This document shows, in pieces, positions 15,309 through 23,931 of a stretch of DNA of 26,140 bases. Position 1 is the stretch's first letter. Each line of letters opens with the position of its first letter. Origin of the DNA: a virus. Location of the stretch: the IMG/VR virus record IMGVR_UViG_3300031566_000314, positions 1-26,140 of that record; one strand, written 5' to 3'. Under the pieces are notes generated by a model. It was not told the DNA's origin, searched no databases, and saw only the letters and a list, made by a program, of their open reading frames with translations. The position numbers were made by a program, and so were the translations under genes.

Positions 15309-15860
15309 ATGTTTCCAAAAGGATTTCATCCCAAAACAGAATTTAAAAAAGGACAAGTATCTTTGGTTAAGGGAAAACATTGGAAAATTAAAGATAATTC
15401 CAAAAGAAAAGGTCATCATCCTAAATCAGAATTCAAGAAAGGAATACCCGCTTGGAATAAAGGAATAAAGAAAAGAATTAATACTGGAAGAACACATTTT
15501 AAAAAAGGAATGATTCCTTGGAATAAAGGAAAGAAAAATACATTTAAACATACCGATGAAGCTAAAAGGAAAATCAGTGAATCAGAAAGTGGTGAAAAAC
15601 ATTATAATTGGCAAGGAGGAATAGCGAATGAACCATATTCAGTTGATTGGACTAAAACTCTTAAAAGAGCAATTAAGGAGAGAGATAAATTTACCTGTCG
15701 GATTTGCGAAGAACAAGATGATTTAGTTATTCACCATATAGATTACGATAAGAAAAATTGTAATTCAGACAATTTAATAACTCTATGTAGAAAATGCCAC
15801 ACAAGGACAAATACCCATCGTGATTATTGGACTAATTATTTTCAAAATAAACTAAAATGA
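15309..15860 (+). CDS. HNH homing endonuclease, free-standing, 183 aa
   Basis: 183 residues with a complete HNH nuclease at the C-terminus: CRIC (130-133) and CRKCH (160-164) are the zinc-binding pairs, and HHIDYD (142-147) with Asn155 forms the catalytic core. The N-terminus is basic and repeats the motif FKKGxxxWNKG (about 42-52 and 64-74, with a degenerate copy at 12-22). HTDEAKRKISESESGEKHYN (81-100) matches the NUMOD3 DNA-binding motif found in mobile nucleases. Such enzymes nick or cut target DNA to spread their own gene. It sits cleanly between two virion genes, four bases after one stop and with an ATGA overlap into the next. It is more Lys- and A-rich than its neighbours, consistent with transfer. 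No intron boundaries are apparent. Confidence 0.9.
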   Translation: MFPKGFHPKTEFKKGQVSLVKGKHWKIKDNSKRKGHHPKSEFKKGIPAWNKGIKKRINTGRTHFKKGMIPWNKGKKNTFKHTDEAKRKISESESGEKHYNWQGGIANEPYSVDWTKTLKRAIKERDKFTCRICEEQDDLVIHHIDYDKKNCNSDNLITLCRKCHTRTNTHRDYWTNYFQNKLK

Positions 15861-17266
15861 TTACAAAACTCGACCCAATATCAATATGTAATTTCTCGGA
15901 CGGACTAATCGCAGGTGCTGTCGCAGATAGTCAAATGCCACTTTCAGTTGTATCTGAATCACTTAATATTGATTTTGATATTATTGGTTCGTGCAAAACT
16001 CGGCTCGGCACAACTTTATTGGGAGATAAACAATCTGGAGATATTTTAGGATTATATGAATTTAGAGATAGCGGAGCAGGAACAAATAATCAGATATTGA
16101 TGGTTAATGGAACTAATGTTTATTATTTAGTGGATTCAACTTGGACTTCAAAAAGAACGGTTACCACAGGATATAAAGCAGAATTTACAACATTCCTCGA
16201 TTTAGTATTTATGGTTAATGGAATTGATGCCACATTGACTTGGGACGGCAATCCGAGTAATAATTTTGGCACAACTCAGGCAGTTAGTGCTCCGATAGGA
16301 AATCATATTGAGAATTTTAGGTCAAGAGTATGGATAGCCAATACTAACGACAGAGTTTATTATTCTTCCTTGCCCGATTCTTCACTGGATATTACTTGGG
16401 ATACAGATTATTGGTATATCGATATTAGTCCCCAGGACGGAGATAATCTAACTAAATTAAAAAGAAGCAAGAACGCTTTGTTGGCTTTTAAGAGAGAACA
16501 CCTTTACAGGATTTATTCAGTAAACGAAACTGAGCCAGACCCTAAAATAAATGTCGGAACTTATTCAGGAAGAAGCGTGGTAGAGGCGGTTGACGGAGTT
16601 TATTTTCATCACCCATCTGGAATTTATCGTTATACTGACGGAGCGGTTGCTTGTATATCAGAACCAGTTATTGACTTTATCAAGAATATCACTGTGGCGA
16701 ATTATTCAAAGATAGTTGGATGGGAAGATGGAAACCATGTTTATTTCCAAGTTGGAGATGTAAGCATCGGGGATATAGATTATATCAATGTTGTTCTGCG
16801 ATACACAATTTCATCAAGGATATGGACATTCAGAAGTTATCCGACACAATTTCTGGCGAGTTCAAAATACAACGATGGCACAACAATATTTAACCTATGT
16901 GGAGATGATGATGGTAATATTTTAGAAATAGATACTGGCAACACAGATAATGGAAGTCCGATATTCTATTCATTAACTACACGACCTTATTTATTAGATG
17001 GTTTGTTCTCCACAAGAAAACACATTCAGAAAATGGCAATAGTGCATCAAGGATTAGAAGGGGCAAGTGTTGGCGTGAGAGTAAATAGTAATAATATAAA
17101 TGATTTCAAACCCCTCTGTCAAATAGAAGAAAAGGTCGCACAAGTTTTTTCCACCGACATCAAAGGGAATATAATTTATTTTAATATCAAGGGTAATTCA
17201 GTTGGCGAAAGTGTGGAATTCAGAGGCATAGAAATTTTAGAAGCAACGAGTGAAAGCATAGGATAA
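15857..17266 (+). CDS. Tail hub / DNA-stabilisation-like protein (gp10-like), 469 aa
   Basis: 469 residues, beta-rich throughout, with recurring strand units such as ILMVNGTNVYYLVDSTW, LVFMVNGIDATLTWDG and DGVYFHHPSGIYRYTDG. These suggest a beta-propeller, as in the packaged-DNA stabilisation or tail hub proteins of P22-like phages, which close the portal channel and hold the tail needle. The start ISICNFSDGLIAGAVADSQM, followed by SLNIDFDIIGSCKTRLG, matches the usual opening of this family as I remember it. It precedes fibre and ejection genes as expected. No membrane segment or enzymatic motif. The ATG overlaps the HNH stop. Confidence is good for a tail protein and lower for the exact homologue. 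Confidence 0.65.
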   Translation: MITKLDPISICNFSDGLIAGAVADSQMPLSVVSESLNIDFDIIGSCKTRLGTTLLGDKQSGDILGLYEFRDSGAGTNNQILMVNGTNVYYLVDSTWTSKRTVTTGYKAEFTTFLDLVFMVNGIDATLTWDGNPSNNFGTTQAVSAPIGNHIENFRSRVWIANTNDRVYYSSLPDSSLDITWDTDYWYIDISPQDGDNLTKLKRSKNALLAFKREHLYRIYSVNETEPDPKINVGTYSGRSVVEAVDGVYFHHPSGIYRYTDGAVACISEPVIDFIKNITVANYSKIVGWEDGNHVYFQVGDVSIGDIDYINVVLRYTISSRIWTFRSYPTQFLASSKYNDGTTIFNLCGDDDGNILEIDTGNTDNGSPIFYSLTTRPYLLDGLFSTRKHIQKMAIVHQGLEGASVGVRVNSNNINDFKPLCQIEEKVAQVFSTDIKGNIIYFNIKGNSVGESVEFRGIEILEATSESIG

Positions 17267-17341
17267 GGCATAATACCTATTCGCCAACAAAACGCCACAC
17301 AGGGCAAATTATGGGTAATAATTAAGGGCAAAAGAGTAATT

Positions 17342-18499
17342 ATGATAGAAAATCCACAACTTTACATTTCGTTTGGAAAAGACCTTTATCGCATATCAAC
17401 CGAGAAAATCACTTCGGATTCTTCAGATATTGACCCAGACCGAATAATATCTGGTTCTTCTATCTCGGGAACAAGTCAATCATTCGGTTATATTCAAAGT
17501 GCCAATTTTATCACAGGAACTACTGGATGGAGATTGAATAGTAATGGAGACATGGAAGCCAACACAGGAACATTTAGAGGAACATTGATTGCCAATACTT
17601 TACATATACCAGACGAAAATACTACTGTTAATTCTTTTCATGTGGAATCTGATGGTGATACATTTTGGGGATGCACACAAACAAACTTCACTGCTGATAA
17701 TGATAATGCGAAGGCATATATTCTAAAGTCAGGGGTTGCCAAATTCCAAAGCATAACTTATATTGGAAGTGCCACTCAATATTTAGATTTTAATGAAACA
17801 AATATTGTTGTAAAAGGAGTCCTGAATCTAATTGGAACATTACAATTAAAATCTTATACCGTTGCGACCTTACCCGTTGGATATAGTGCGTTCGCTTTTC
17901 CAACGGCAAATGGAACTTATTTTGATGATTGGACAAACCCAACAAACGCTTATACTGATGATGGAAATTATGCTACAGCTCTTAGTAATGATGTGTATAA
18001 TGATTATTCTGTCTTCGGAATAAATGTTCCAACATCTACATCATCAATCGTAGGAATTGAAGTTAAAGTTGAAGGACATTATACTGGTGGAACTGGCACC
18101 CCGACATTACATATAAATATAACAAAAGGTGGAGATTGGATAGCTACAAGTAAAAGTGCTAATCTTAATTTAACAACAGATACAGTTTTAACATTTGGAG
18201 GTCCGACTGATTTATGGGGAGAGACGGGTTGGTCATATGGAGATTTTACAGACCCAATATTCTGGTTAAGAATTCAAGGTAAAGACGGAGGCGGAAACGC
18301 GACGGTATCAGTAGATTACATAAAAATTAAAGTTTATTATATTGATACCCAAAATCCTATTATTGCTGGTTCAGTGACTTACGCTTCTAATGGAAGAAAA
18401 GCAGGAGAAGGTGCTGGAAATGGAACTGGAGTATTGGTCTTCTATGATTTAGCAGGAAATTGGATTGCCTGCGATACAGGAGCAACGGTCGCTGCATAA
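17342..18499 (+). CDS. Tail fibre / receptor-binding protein, 385 aa
   Basis: 385 residues. GWRLNSNGDMEANTGTFRGT (about 61-80) is the motif seen in tail-tip and host-specificity proteins just before the receptor-binding part. A central beta-sandwich (about 190-330, from PTANGTYFDDWTNPTNAYTD to VDYIKIKVYYIDT) may be a carbohydrate-binding-like domain. The end NGRKAGEGAGNGTGVLVFYD resembles a conserved tip of many phage fibres that I associate with trimer formation. There is no catalytic site. The 75-base leader (17267-17341) contains no convincing promoter and only weak purine-rich stretches (AAGGGC, AGAG). Confidence 0.7.
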   Translation: MIENPQLYISFGKDLYRISTEKITSDSSDIDPDRIISGSSISGTSQSFGYIQSANFITGTTGWRLNSNGDMEANTGTFRGTLIANTLHIPDENTTVNSFHVESDGDTFWGCTQTNFTADNDNAKAYILKSGVAKFQSITYIGSATQYLDFNETNIVVKGVLNLIGTLQLKSYTVATLPVGYSAFAFPTANGTYFDDWTNPTNAYTDDGNYATALSNDVYNDYSVFGINVPTSTSSIVGIEVKVEGHYTGGTGTPTLHINITKGGDWIATSKSANLNLTTDTVLTFGGPTDLWGETGWSYGDFTDPIFWLRIQGKDGGGNATVSVDYIKIKVYYIDTQNPIIAGSVTYASNGRKAGEGAGNGTGVLVFYDLAGNWIACDTGATVAA

Positions 18500-18532
18500 A
18501 CATTTTAATAAATAATAATTAAATTAATAAAT

Positions 18533-19720
18533 ATGGCAAAGTTTGTTAGATTTTCAAATGGGACAGACCCGAATAAAGTTTTTCAGGTGATGGGGTCGCA
18601 ATTAATCCCCATTTACGATGAAAGAGATTTAATGGAAAGAACTGGGACTAAGACAGTCGCAGATGCTTGGAGTGTGGCTAATGTCCAGCCATTAAATACT
18701 ATAACTGGGAGTCCTTATGAAAATTATTCTTATCCGACACAATATAAAGAAACAAAACCAACAACAGACCAACAAACACAGAATAATCAAACTAATGTTG
18801 AAACACAACACAACGAAGGAGATACCAGAATCGTTAATGGAAAAACTCAAAAATACATGCCAGATGGCACTTGGCAAGATGTTGCTACAACCGATACAAC
18901 AACAGGACAAAAACCATATATTCGTAATCCTTTAACAAATGATGTCTATGACAGAAATGGCAATATCATAACGGCAGAACAAGCAGCACAAATACCAGGT
19001 TTCTGGGATATGGTTGAGGTTACCGAGACCGCTCCAACAACTGGTGGCAATATTCCAGAACCAATCTATGATACTGGAAACGAAGATTTGAATAACATTA
19101 TCAAAAGTATTAATGATGTTTTAAAAACCATAACCGATTCGGGAAAAATAGTTAATCCAAATATTGATATAACTCCAGATTTAGTCAAGCAATGGGCTGA
19201 CCAAGCATCTGCAGAGTTAGACCCTTATTATAAATCACAATTTGATGCGATTAAAGACGATTTATCAACCGACCTTACTTATCTAACAGAACAATATTCT
19301 CAAGTGAGGAAAACTCAAGAAGCAACTTTCAAACAGAATTTAGCAACTCAGCGAGAGTCGGAATCAGGAGCTGGAACAATATTTAGCGGAGAAAGATTAA
19401 CACGAGAACAACAACTGGCACAAGGAGCTGAAAGGAATATGGAATCATTGGGAACTACTATGGGTTATCAGGCAGGAAAAGCTGGGGCTGCAGCGGAAAG
19501 AACCATTGGTTCGGGTGGATTAACAGGACTAACTTCGCCAACATACTCTCCGATTTCTGTATCAACTACTGGTCAAGGCGGATATACTCAATTAGGAGAG
19601 AGAGCATTATTTGCTCCCTCTGGAGGAGTAATAGGAAGTTTGGAACGAGAAAAGATTGAGAAGAAACGAGCATATAGCGATTTATTAAAGGGATATTGGT
19701 TGGCAGGACAAAATGTATAA
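18533..19720 (+). CDS. Probable internal virion (ejection-type) protein, 395 aa
   Basis: 395 residues. The N-terminal 40 residues look folded (MAKFVRFSNGTDPNKVFQVM), then comes a Gln/Thr/Asn-rich low-complexity linker (about 60-115). A helical middle (about 185-295) includes QWADQASAELDPYYKSQFDA and QLAQGAERNMESLGTTMGYQ, followed by a Gly/Ser-rich C-terminus. Helical, Gln- and Ala-rich proteins located between tail and lysis genes are typical of podovirus ejection proteins, which leave the virion with the DNA. The family is not recognised with certainty. No transglycosylase motif is visible. A strong promoter follows directly after its stop. Confidence 0.5.
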   Translation: MAKFVRFSNGTDPNKVFQVMGSQLIPIYDERDLMERTGTKTVADAWSVANVQPLNTITGSPYENYSYPTQYKETKPTTDQQTQNNQTNVETQHNEGDTRIVNGKTQKYMPDGTWQDVATTDTTTGQKPYIRNPLTNDVYDRNGNIITAEQAAQIPGFWDMVEVTETAPTTGGNIPEPIYDTGNEDLNNIIKSINDVLKTITDSGKIVNPNIDITPDLVKQWADQASAELDPYYKSQFDAIKDDLSTDLTYLTEQYSQVRKTQEATFKQNLATQRESESGAGTIFSGERLTREQQLAQGAERNMESLGTTMGYQAGKAGAAAERTIGSGGLTGLTSPTYSPISVSTTGQGGYTQLGERALFAPSGGVIGSLEREKIEKKRAYSDLLKGYWLAGQNV

Positions 19721-19722
19721 CA

Positions 19723-19751
19723 TTTACTTGATTACAAAATAATGGTATAAT
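19723..19751 (+). promoter_or_regulatory. Strong extended -10 promoter; predicted start at the ATG
   Basis: TTTACT (19723-19728), 17-base spacer, and a perfect TATAAT (19746-19751) preceded by TGG (19743-19745), giving the extended -10 TGGTATAAT. Seven bases downstream of the -10 lies 19758, the first base of the ATG of the next gene. The mRNA is therefore predicted to be leaderless. The TATAATAAATATATGG stretch is close to one at 1596-1611. Confidence 0.6.
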
Positions 19752-19757
19752 AAATAT

Positions 19758-21047
19758 ATGGCAACAAATAACAATCAAGGATTAGGAGCAATAGGACAAT
19801 GGGTTGATGTCTGGACGGGTTTAGGTTATTCTGGAGCCAAAAAAAAGGCGACAGATATTCCTGCTCAGACACAGGTAGGTCAACAACAAAATCTAAATAG
19901 AAACCCAGAACAGCAAATTCAAACTTCGGCTCCGCAAATACCTATTGTTCCTCCCAAACAAACAACTACACAAACTTCGCAAAACCAAACAATGGATATG
20001 ACTCAATTTGATAGCAACGACCCATTGAGGAAATTCAACCTTGCCTTAATGGATATGTTAAAGAAAGCACAATCGGGTGAAACCAAAACGAGCCAAGAAC
20101 AAGCCCAATTAAGAAGAGAGGCATATCAATCTGGGCAAGAAGTATTTGAGGGAGAAGAAGCGAAGATGACTCCCGAAGCAAAAATGGCAACTCTTAATAG
20201 AAATGTGGAATCATTTAATCCTTCAATTCAGGCAGCAACTACTAAAATAAATCAACTGAGAGATATTATGAATTTGATGACAACTACCTATGGAGAAGAT
20301 TTTTCAAAAATGTTGCCAGTAACTGAAGAGGACGCTCAAACATTTAAATTAGCATTACAGGCTGGTATGAACCTGCCTGTTGATATTTTAGAAAAATATA
20401 AGAAATTCTTTACTACCGACGACTTTGCTGCTTGGTCTAAAGCAAATCAACCAAAGGTATCGGCACCTTCTTCTGTCCAGGAATATCAATATTATAAACA
20501 ACAAGAAGAGGCTGCTGGTAGGATTCCTAAAAGTTATGGAGAATTTGCGACTACTCAAAAAGCTCCTACTGCCAATCAAGAAGTTACTGCTTTGTATGCC
20601 AATAGATTAGAACAAGCAGAGTCAGTATTTGACCAATTAGAAGATTATACCAATGGCTTAAGTGCTTTTGAATTAAAAACTCAAGAATTATTACCCAATC
20701 CACTAAGAAGTGCTAATTATCAATCGTTAGACCAGGCTCAACGAAACTTTGTTAATGCTACACTGAGAAGAGAATCTGGAGCTGCTATTGCTCCATCAGA
20801 ATTTGATAGTGCTACTAAACAATACTTTATTCGACCAGGAGATAGTGCTCAAGTAATAGCACAAAAGAAATTAAATAGACAACAAGTAATCGCTGGATTT
20901 ATCAGTGGCTCTGGGAATGCTTATATTCCTTCGCAATATTTAGGCGGAGATACAAGCCAGTTAAAGGTCAGAAGATTATCAGACGGAATAATTGGTCGAA
21001 TACCAGCCAATGAATTTGATGATAATTTATATGAAATAATACAATAA
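19758..21047 (+). CDS. Internal virion / DNA ejection-type protein, 429 aa
   Basis: 429 residues. After a Gly-containing N-terminus, residues 30-85 are Gln/Thr/Pro-rich. A helical body then runs to about 335. The C-terminal module RRESGAAIAPSEFDSATKQY, then FIRPGDSAQVIAQKKLNRQQ, matches a motif I recognise from many phage proteins encoded next to ejection genes. The family is usually left as hypothetical or internal virion protein. No signal peptide, membrane span or hydrolase site. It starts at the predicted transcription start of the promoter before it, with no ribosome binding site. The next gene begins one base after its stop. Confidence 0.6.
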   Translation: MATNNNQGLGAIGQWVDVWTGLGYSGAKKKATDIPAQTQVGQQQNLNRNPEQQIQTSAPQIPIVPPKQTTTQTSQNQTMDMTQFDSNDPLRKFNLALMDMLKKAQSGETKTSQEQAQLRREAYQSGQEVFEGEEAKMTPEAKMATLNRNVESFNPSIQAATTKINQLRDIMNLMTTTYGEDFSKMLPVTEEDAQTFKLALQAGMNLPVDILEKYKKFFTTDDFAAWSKANQPKVSAPSSVQEYQYYKQQEEAAGRIPKSYGEFATTQKAPTANQEVTALYANRLEQAESVFDQLEDYTNGLSAFELKTQELLPNPLRSANYQSLDQAQRNFVNATLRRESGAAIAPSEFDSATKQYFIRPGDSAQVIAQKKLNRQQVIAGFISGSGNAYIPSQYLGGDTSQLKVRRLSDGIIGRIPANEFDDNLYEIIQ

Positions 21048-21048
21048 T

Positions 21049-22638
21049 ATGCCATTTATCCCTGAATCAGAATATTTAAAACAAACAAATACACAACAAT
21101 CTGGATTTATTCCAGAATCAACTGGGACTATTCCTATATTGCCGAAACAACAAGAAACTCAATCAAAATTCTCATTAGGTAAAATGATGGGGAATATTAT
21201 TCCGAGTGCTGGTGGATTTGTTAAAAGTATTGGAACTGCTATCGCCCATCCAATAGAAACAGCAAAAAGTATTGGCAAAATAGGATTAGGTGCAGCAGAG
21301 AAATTAATTCCTGGAGAACAAGCCCATGAGCAATCTTTTAATCAAGTTAAGGATTATTTTGTTGACAGATATGGTGGAATTGACAATTTATTAAAATCAT
21401 TAGAATCAGACCCAGTTGGTGTGGCAGTTGATGTTTCTGTTCTCTTTGGTGGGGCAGGGGCAGGACTAAAAGGAATTTCGGGTGCTGGTAAAGTATCTGC
21501 TATTGGGAAAGCTGGAAAGGTAGCAAGCACGATAGGAAGAGCAATCGACCCTATTACTGCTACCACAAAAGCAATAAAAACAATTGGAATAGTTCCGAAA
21601 AAAATCATGGGAACATTGGGAGCTGAATCATTGGGAGTGACTACTGGTGCTGGGGGAGAGATAATAAGAACAGCATTCAGAAGTGGCAAGACTGCTTCAA
21701 AAGAATTTACAGAAGCATTAAGGGGAATTACTACAAAGGATAATGTTTTAACTGCTTCCAGAGACGCACTTCAAACATTAAAGAATACAAGGTCAACAAC
21801 ATATCAAAATCAATTAAACGAGATAAGTAAAATAAAACAAGTAATCAATGCCACTCCATTAAGAGCAAAGATAGATGGTTTACTCAAAGATTTTAATATA
21901 ACCAGAAATAAAAAGGGGATTCTCGATTTCAGTAAATCAAAAATAGCCGATACATCAGAGGCGAAAAGAATTCAAGCAGTAGTTGATGAAACACTAAAAT
22001 GGAAAAACAACACTCCCGCTGGATTAGATATTCTTAAACAAAGATTGGATGATTTCTTTACTCCATCTGGGCAGGGAAGAGCATTGACTGGTTCAATAAG
22101 AAGCGAGGTTAAGTCTTTACTTTCAAAGAATGTTAAAGGATATGATGCTATGGTAAAAGGATATGAAGAAACTTCTAAACTAATAAAAGAAATAGAAAGT
22201 AGTTTATCATTAAAAGCAGGAACATCTGCAGATACAACTATAAGAAAATTGGCTTCTGCTCTCAAGAGAGATGCTGATTTCAGAAAAGAATTATTAGTAA
22301 AAATAGATGATTTGAATAAATCAGATATCGCAGGACAAATAGCAGGGGCAGTTCTCAATCCTTTCGTTCCTTCTGGGTTAATAGGAAGAAGTATATTTGC
22401 TTCGGGTCCGATTTCAGCTTTATTTACTGGATTCTCTTCAGTTAGTCCGACATTGTTCTCTGGGCTTGCTTTTTCATCTCCAAGGGTAGTTGGAGAATTT
22501 ATTAGAGCATTGGGTCTTGGCTCAAGATATGCTGAGAATATTTCAAAAGCAGTTAGCAAGATTTACGAAGCGGGAGGAAGGACTACCACAAAATCATTAT
22601 TCCAATTGGGAAGATTAAAATTAAAAGAACAACAATAA
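21049..22638 (+). CDS. Probable ejection protein with amphipathic/hydrophobic segments, 529 aa
   Basis: 529 residues. It starts MPFIPESEYL and repeats FIPES at about 20. Gly/Ala/Ile-rich stretches occur at about 50-85 (NIIPSAGGFVKSIGTAIAHP) and 120-165 (DPVGVAVDVSVLFGGAGAGL). A long helical middle (about 215-400) is followed by a hydrophobic region (about 425-485, GQIAGAVLNPFVPSGLIGRS). The combination of Ala/Gly-rich segments able to insert into membranes with long helices is typical of late proteins ejected with phage DNA. The YGGIDNLLKSLESDPVGVAV region is one I have seen in such proteins. No lytic transglycosylase site is visible. It is followed by the lysis cassette. Role inferred from position and composition. 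Confidence 0.55.
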   Translation: MPFIPESEYLKQTNTQQSGFIPESTGTIPILPKQQETQSKFSLGKMMGNIIPSAGGFVKSIGTAIAHPIETAKSIGKIGLGAAEKLIPGEQAHEQSFNQVKDYFVDRYGGIDNLLKSLESDPVGVAVDVSVLFGGAGAGLKGISGAGKVSAIGKAGKVASTIGRAIDPITATTKAIKTIGIVPKKIMGTLGAESLGVTTGAGGEIIRTAFRSGKTASKEFTEALRGITTKDNVLTASRDALQTLKNTRSTTYQNQLNEISKIKQVINATPLRAKIDGLLKDFNITRNKKGILDFSKSKIADTSEAKRIQAVVDETLKWKNNTPAGLDILKQRLDDFFTPSGQGRALTGSIRSEVKSLLSKNVKGYDAMVKGYEETSKLIKEIESSLSLKAGTSADTTIRKLASALKRDADFRKELLVKIDDLNKSDIAGQIAGAVLNPFVPSGLIGRSIFASGPISALFTGFSSVSPTLFSGLAFSSPRVVGEFIRALGLGSRYAENISKAVSKIYEAGGRTTTKSLFQLGRLKLKEQQ

Positions 22639-22639
22639 T

Positions 22640-22720
22640 ATGATGATAATACGAATAATCTTAATTTTAATAATAATTGGCTGGATATTCTCGACTCCGT
22701 CAGCTGAATCTAATATATGA
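22640..22720 (+). CDS. 26-aa hydrophobic peptide at the start of the lysis cassette
   Basis: ATG at 22640, one base after the previous stop, opens a 26-residue frame: a short N-terminus with one Arg, a run of Ile/Leu (IIRIILILIIIGWIF), then STPSAESNI. This is either a single transmembrane helix or a signal-peptide-like sequence. The TGA overlaps the next ATG (ATGA), the same coupling as other gene pairs here. Its place before holin-like and peptidase genes suggests a lysis-related membrane peptide, such as an antiholin or small spanin-like component. That is inference. Confidence 0.5.
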   Translation: MMIIRIILILIIIGWIFSTPSAESNI

Positions 22721-23013
22721 ATCAAGAAACTTTATCAATTATAATTCAGGTCGCAACTCTTGGCGGAGTAATCTTTGCTATATTCAAGTTTTTCAGAGAC
22801 CCAGATGTGAAGGCAGATAAAGCCATTGATATTTTAAAGGAACAGAATAAATTAGAAAAACAAATATCCATTCAAGCCATTAAAACCATACAAAATGATA
22901 TACATACCTTGACTAATGAAGTTGGCGAACACAGAAGAAGGATTGATGATTTATGTATTGGTATAGCAAAATTACAAACTATAATTGAGGAACGAATTCC
23001 CAAAAAACAATGA
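22717..23013 (+). CDS. Membrane-anchored coiled-coil protein, holin-like, 98 aa
   Basis: 98 residues. One hydrophobic helix (about 6-25, SIIIQVATLGGVIFAIFKFF) is followed by a charged coiled coil (about 36-95) ending in Lys/Gln. The layout resembles small phage membrane proteins of the XhlA/hemolysin type with the order of helix and coil reversed. It lies directly before the M23 endopeptidase, whose ATG overlaps its TGA. It probably helps release or localise the endolysin, or works with the holin at 23707. The family is not certain. Confidence 0.6.
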   Translation: MNQETLSIIIQVATLGGVIFAIFKFFRDPDVKADKAIDILKEQNKLEKQISIQAIKTIQNDIHTLTNEVGEHRRRIDDLCIGIAKLQTIIEERIPKKQ

Positions 23014-23705
23014 AATTACCCGTAAAGGGAAAATTATCGTATGCACCAGATGGGATTGTATCTCAATACTTTAATGACCCAAGCACCAACAAAGAATTAT
23101 TAGCGAAATATCAATCTTGGGGACTAAATGGACATAACGGAATTGATTTTTACGGAGTAAGGGGAACACCAATCTGTGCCGCACATTCAGGAACAGTCAC
23201 TACTTGGTTAGGCGAAGGAGGTGCCTCCTCTGGCAAGATGATTAAACTACAAGGAGGCGATATTTACACGACTTATTTACATAACGAGGAATTACTCGTC
23301 AATACAGGAGAAGTGGTCACACAGGGGCAAATAATCGCCAAGATGGGCAACTCAGGTAGCACTCCACAGTTCTATATGGGAGTTCACTGCCACTTCGGAT
23401 TATATGGGTGCGATTCAAAAGGAAATGTAATAAATTATAATAATGGCTTTCACGGGGCAATAGACCCATTGCCTTTCTTGATAGCCGATAAAGATATGGA
23501 ATACATTATCGTAGGGAAGGAACAATACCTAATTTATGAACCATTAAAGATGGCGTTGAATATAGGAAACGAGGAAATATTAAGACAACTAATTATTAAC
23601 GGGTTAACAGGAACTCCAGAGTTGTGGGCATCTTTGCCACCTGGAACAAAGGTCTACCCATTAGTTAATAAGGAAATACTTGCCGATATATTCGGCTTCA
23701 AATAA
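23010..23705 (+). CDS. M23 (LytM-type) peptidoglycan endopeptidase, 231 aa
   Basis: 231 residues with the full zinc site of M23 metallopeptidases: H42xxxD46 in the segment GHNGIDFYG, H91 in YLH, and the H126-C-H128 pair. The glycine-rich core strands are present (GTPICAAHSGTVTTWLGEGG, then GEVVTQGQIIAKMGNSGST). The enzyme cuts peptide cross-bridges of peptidoglycan. No signal peptide is present, so it would need a holin for export. After about 165, a C-terminal segment of about 65 residues (EYIIVGKEQYLIYEPLKMAL...) looks like an add-on of unknown role, possibly cell-wall or partner binding. It is the likely endolysin, coupled to the holin-like gene upstream and followed one base later by the second holin. 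Confidence 0.9.
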   Translation: MKLPVKGKLSYAPDGIVSQYFNDPSTNKELLAKYQSWGLNGHNGIDFYGVRGTPICAAHSGTVTTWLGEGGASSGKMIKLQGGDIYTTYLHNEELLVNTGEVVTQGQIIAKMGNSGSTPQFYMGVHCHFGLYGCDSKGNVINYNNGFHGAIDPLPFLIADKDMEYIIVGKEQYLIYEPLKMALNIGNEEILRQLIINGLTGTPELWASLPPGTKVYPLVNKEILADIFGFK

Positions 23706-23706
23706 T

Positions 23707-23931
23707 ATGGAAAGCAAAAGATTCTCATTATCCAATATTGATTGGAAGAAAATAGGGACTGGATGTTTAATTGCGATTACTGGTGCGATTCTTACATATC
23801 TGACACCAATAATTACCAACCTCGAGTTGGGAGCATGGACACCACTTGTTGTTACTTTTTGGTCTGTTATCGCTAACATAGTGCGTAAATGGATTATCGA
23901 TAACACAAAAACGACAACACCGACTGAATAA
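23707..23931 (+). CDS. Phage holin, two membrane helices, 74 aa
   Basis: I start at the ATG at 23707 (MESKRFSLSNIDWKKIGTGC). An in-frame TTG at 23680 lies within the previous gene and gives a poorer N-terminus. Two hydrophobic helices are seen, about residues 15-36 (GTGCLIAITGAILTYLTPII) and 42-60 (WTPLVVTFWSVIANIVRKW), with a charged C-terminal tail. The DWKKIGTG.LIAITGA.LTYLT pattern resembles a family of small phage holins usually located beside endolysins. Holins make membrane lesions at a set time to let endolysins out. The TAA stop overlaps the probable start of the next gene. Confidence 0.75.
   Translation: MESKRFSLSNIDWKKIGTGCLIAITGAILTYLTPIITNLELGAWTPLVVTFWSVIANIVRKWIIDNTKTTTPTE

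Noticed and set aside
14955-15468. Two + strand frames overlapping the 3' end of the neck-like gene and the HNH gene
   Set aside because: They overlap well-supported genes in other frames and show no recognisable protein features.
21972-22559. 195-residue minus-strand frame
   Set aside because: Shadow of the ejection-type gene, with no own leader or recognisable domain.
23680-23706. TTG start for the 74-aa holin
   Set aside because: It would overlap the endopeptidase gene by 26 bases. ATG at 23707 gives a standard holin N-terminus.
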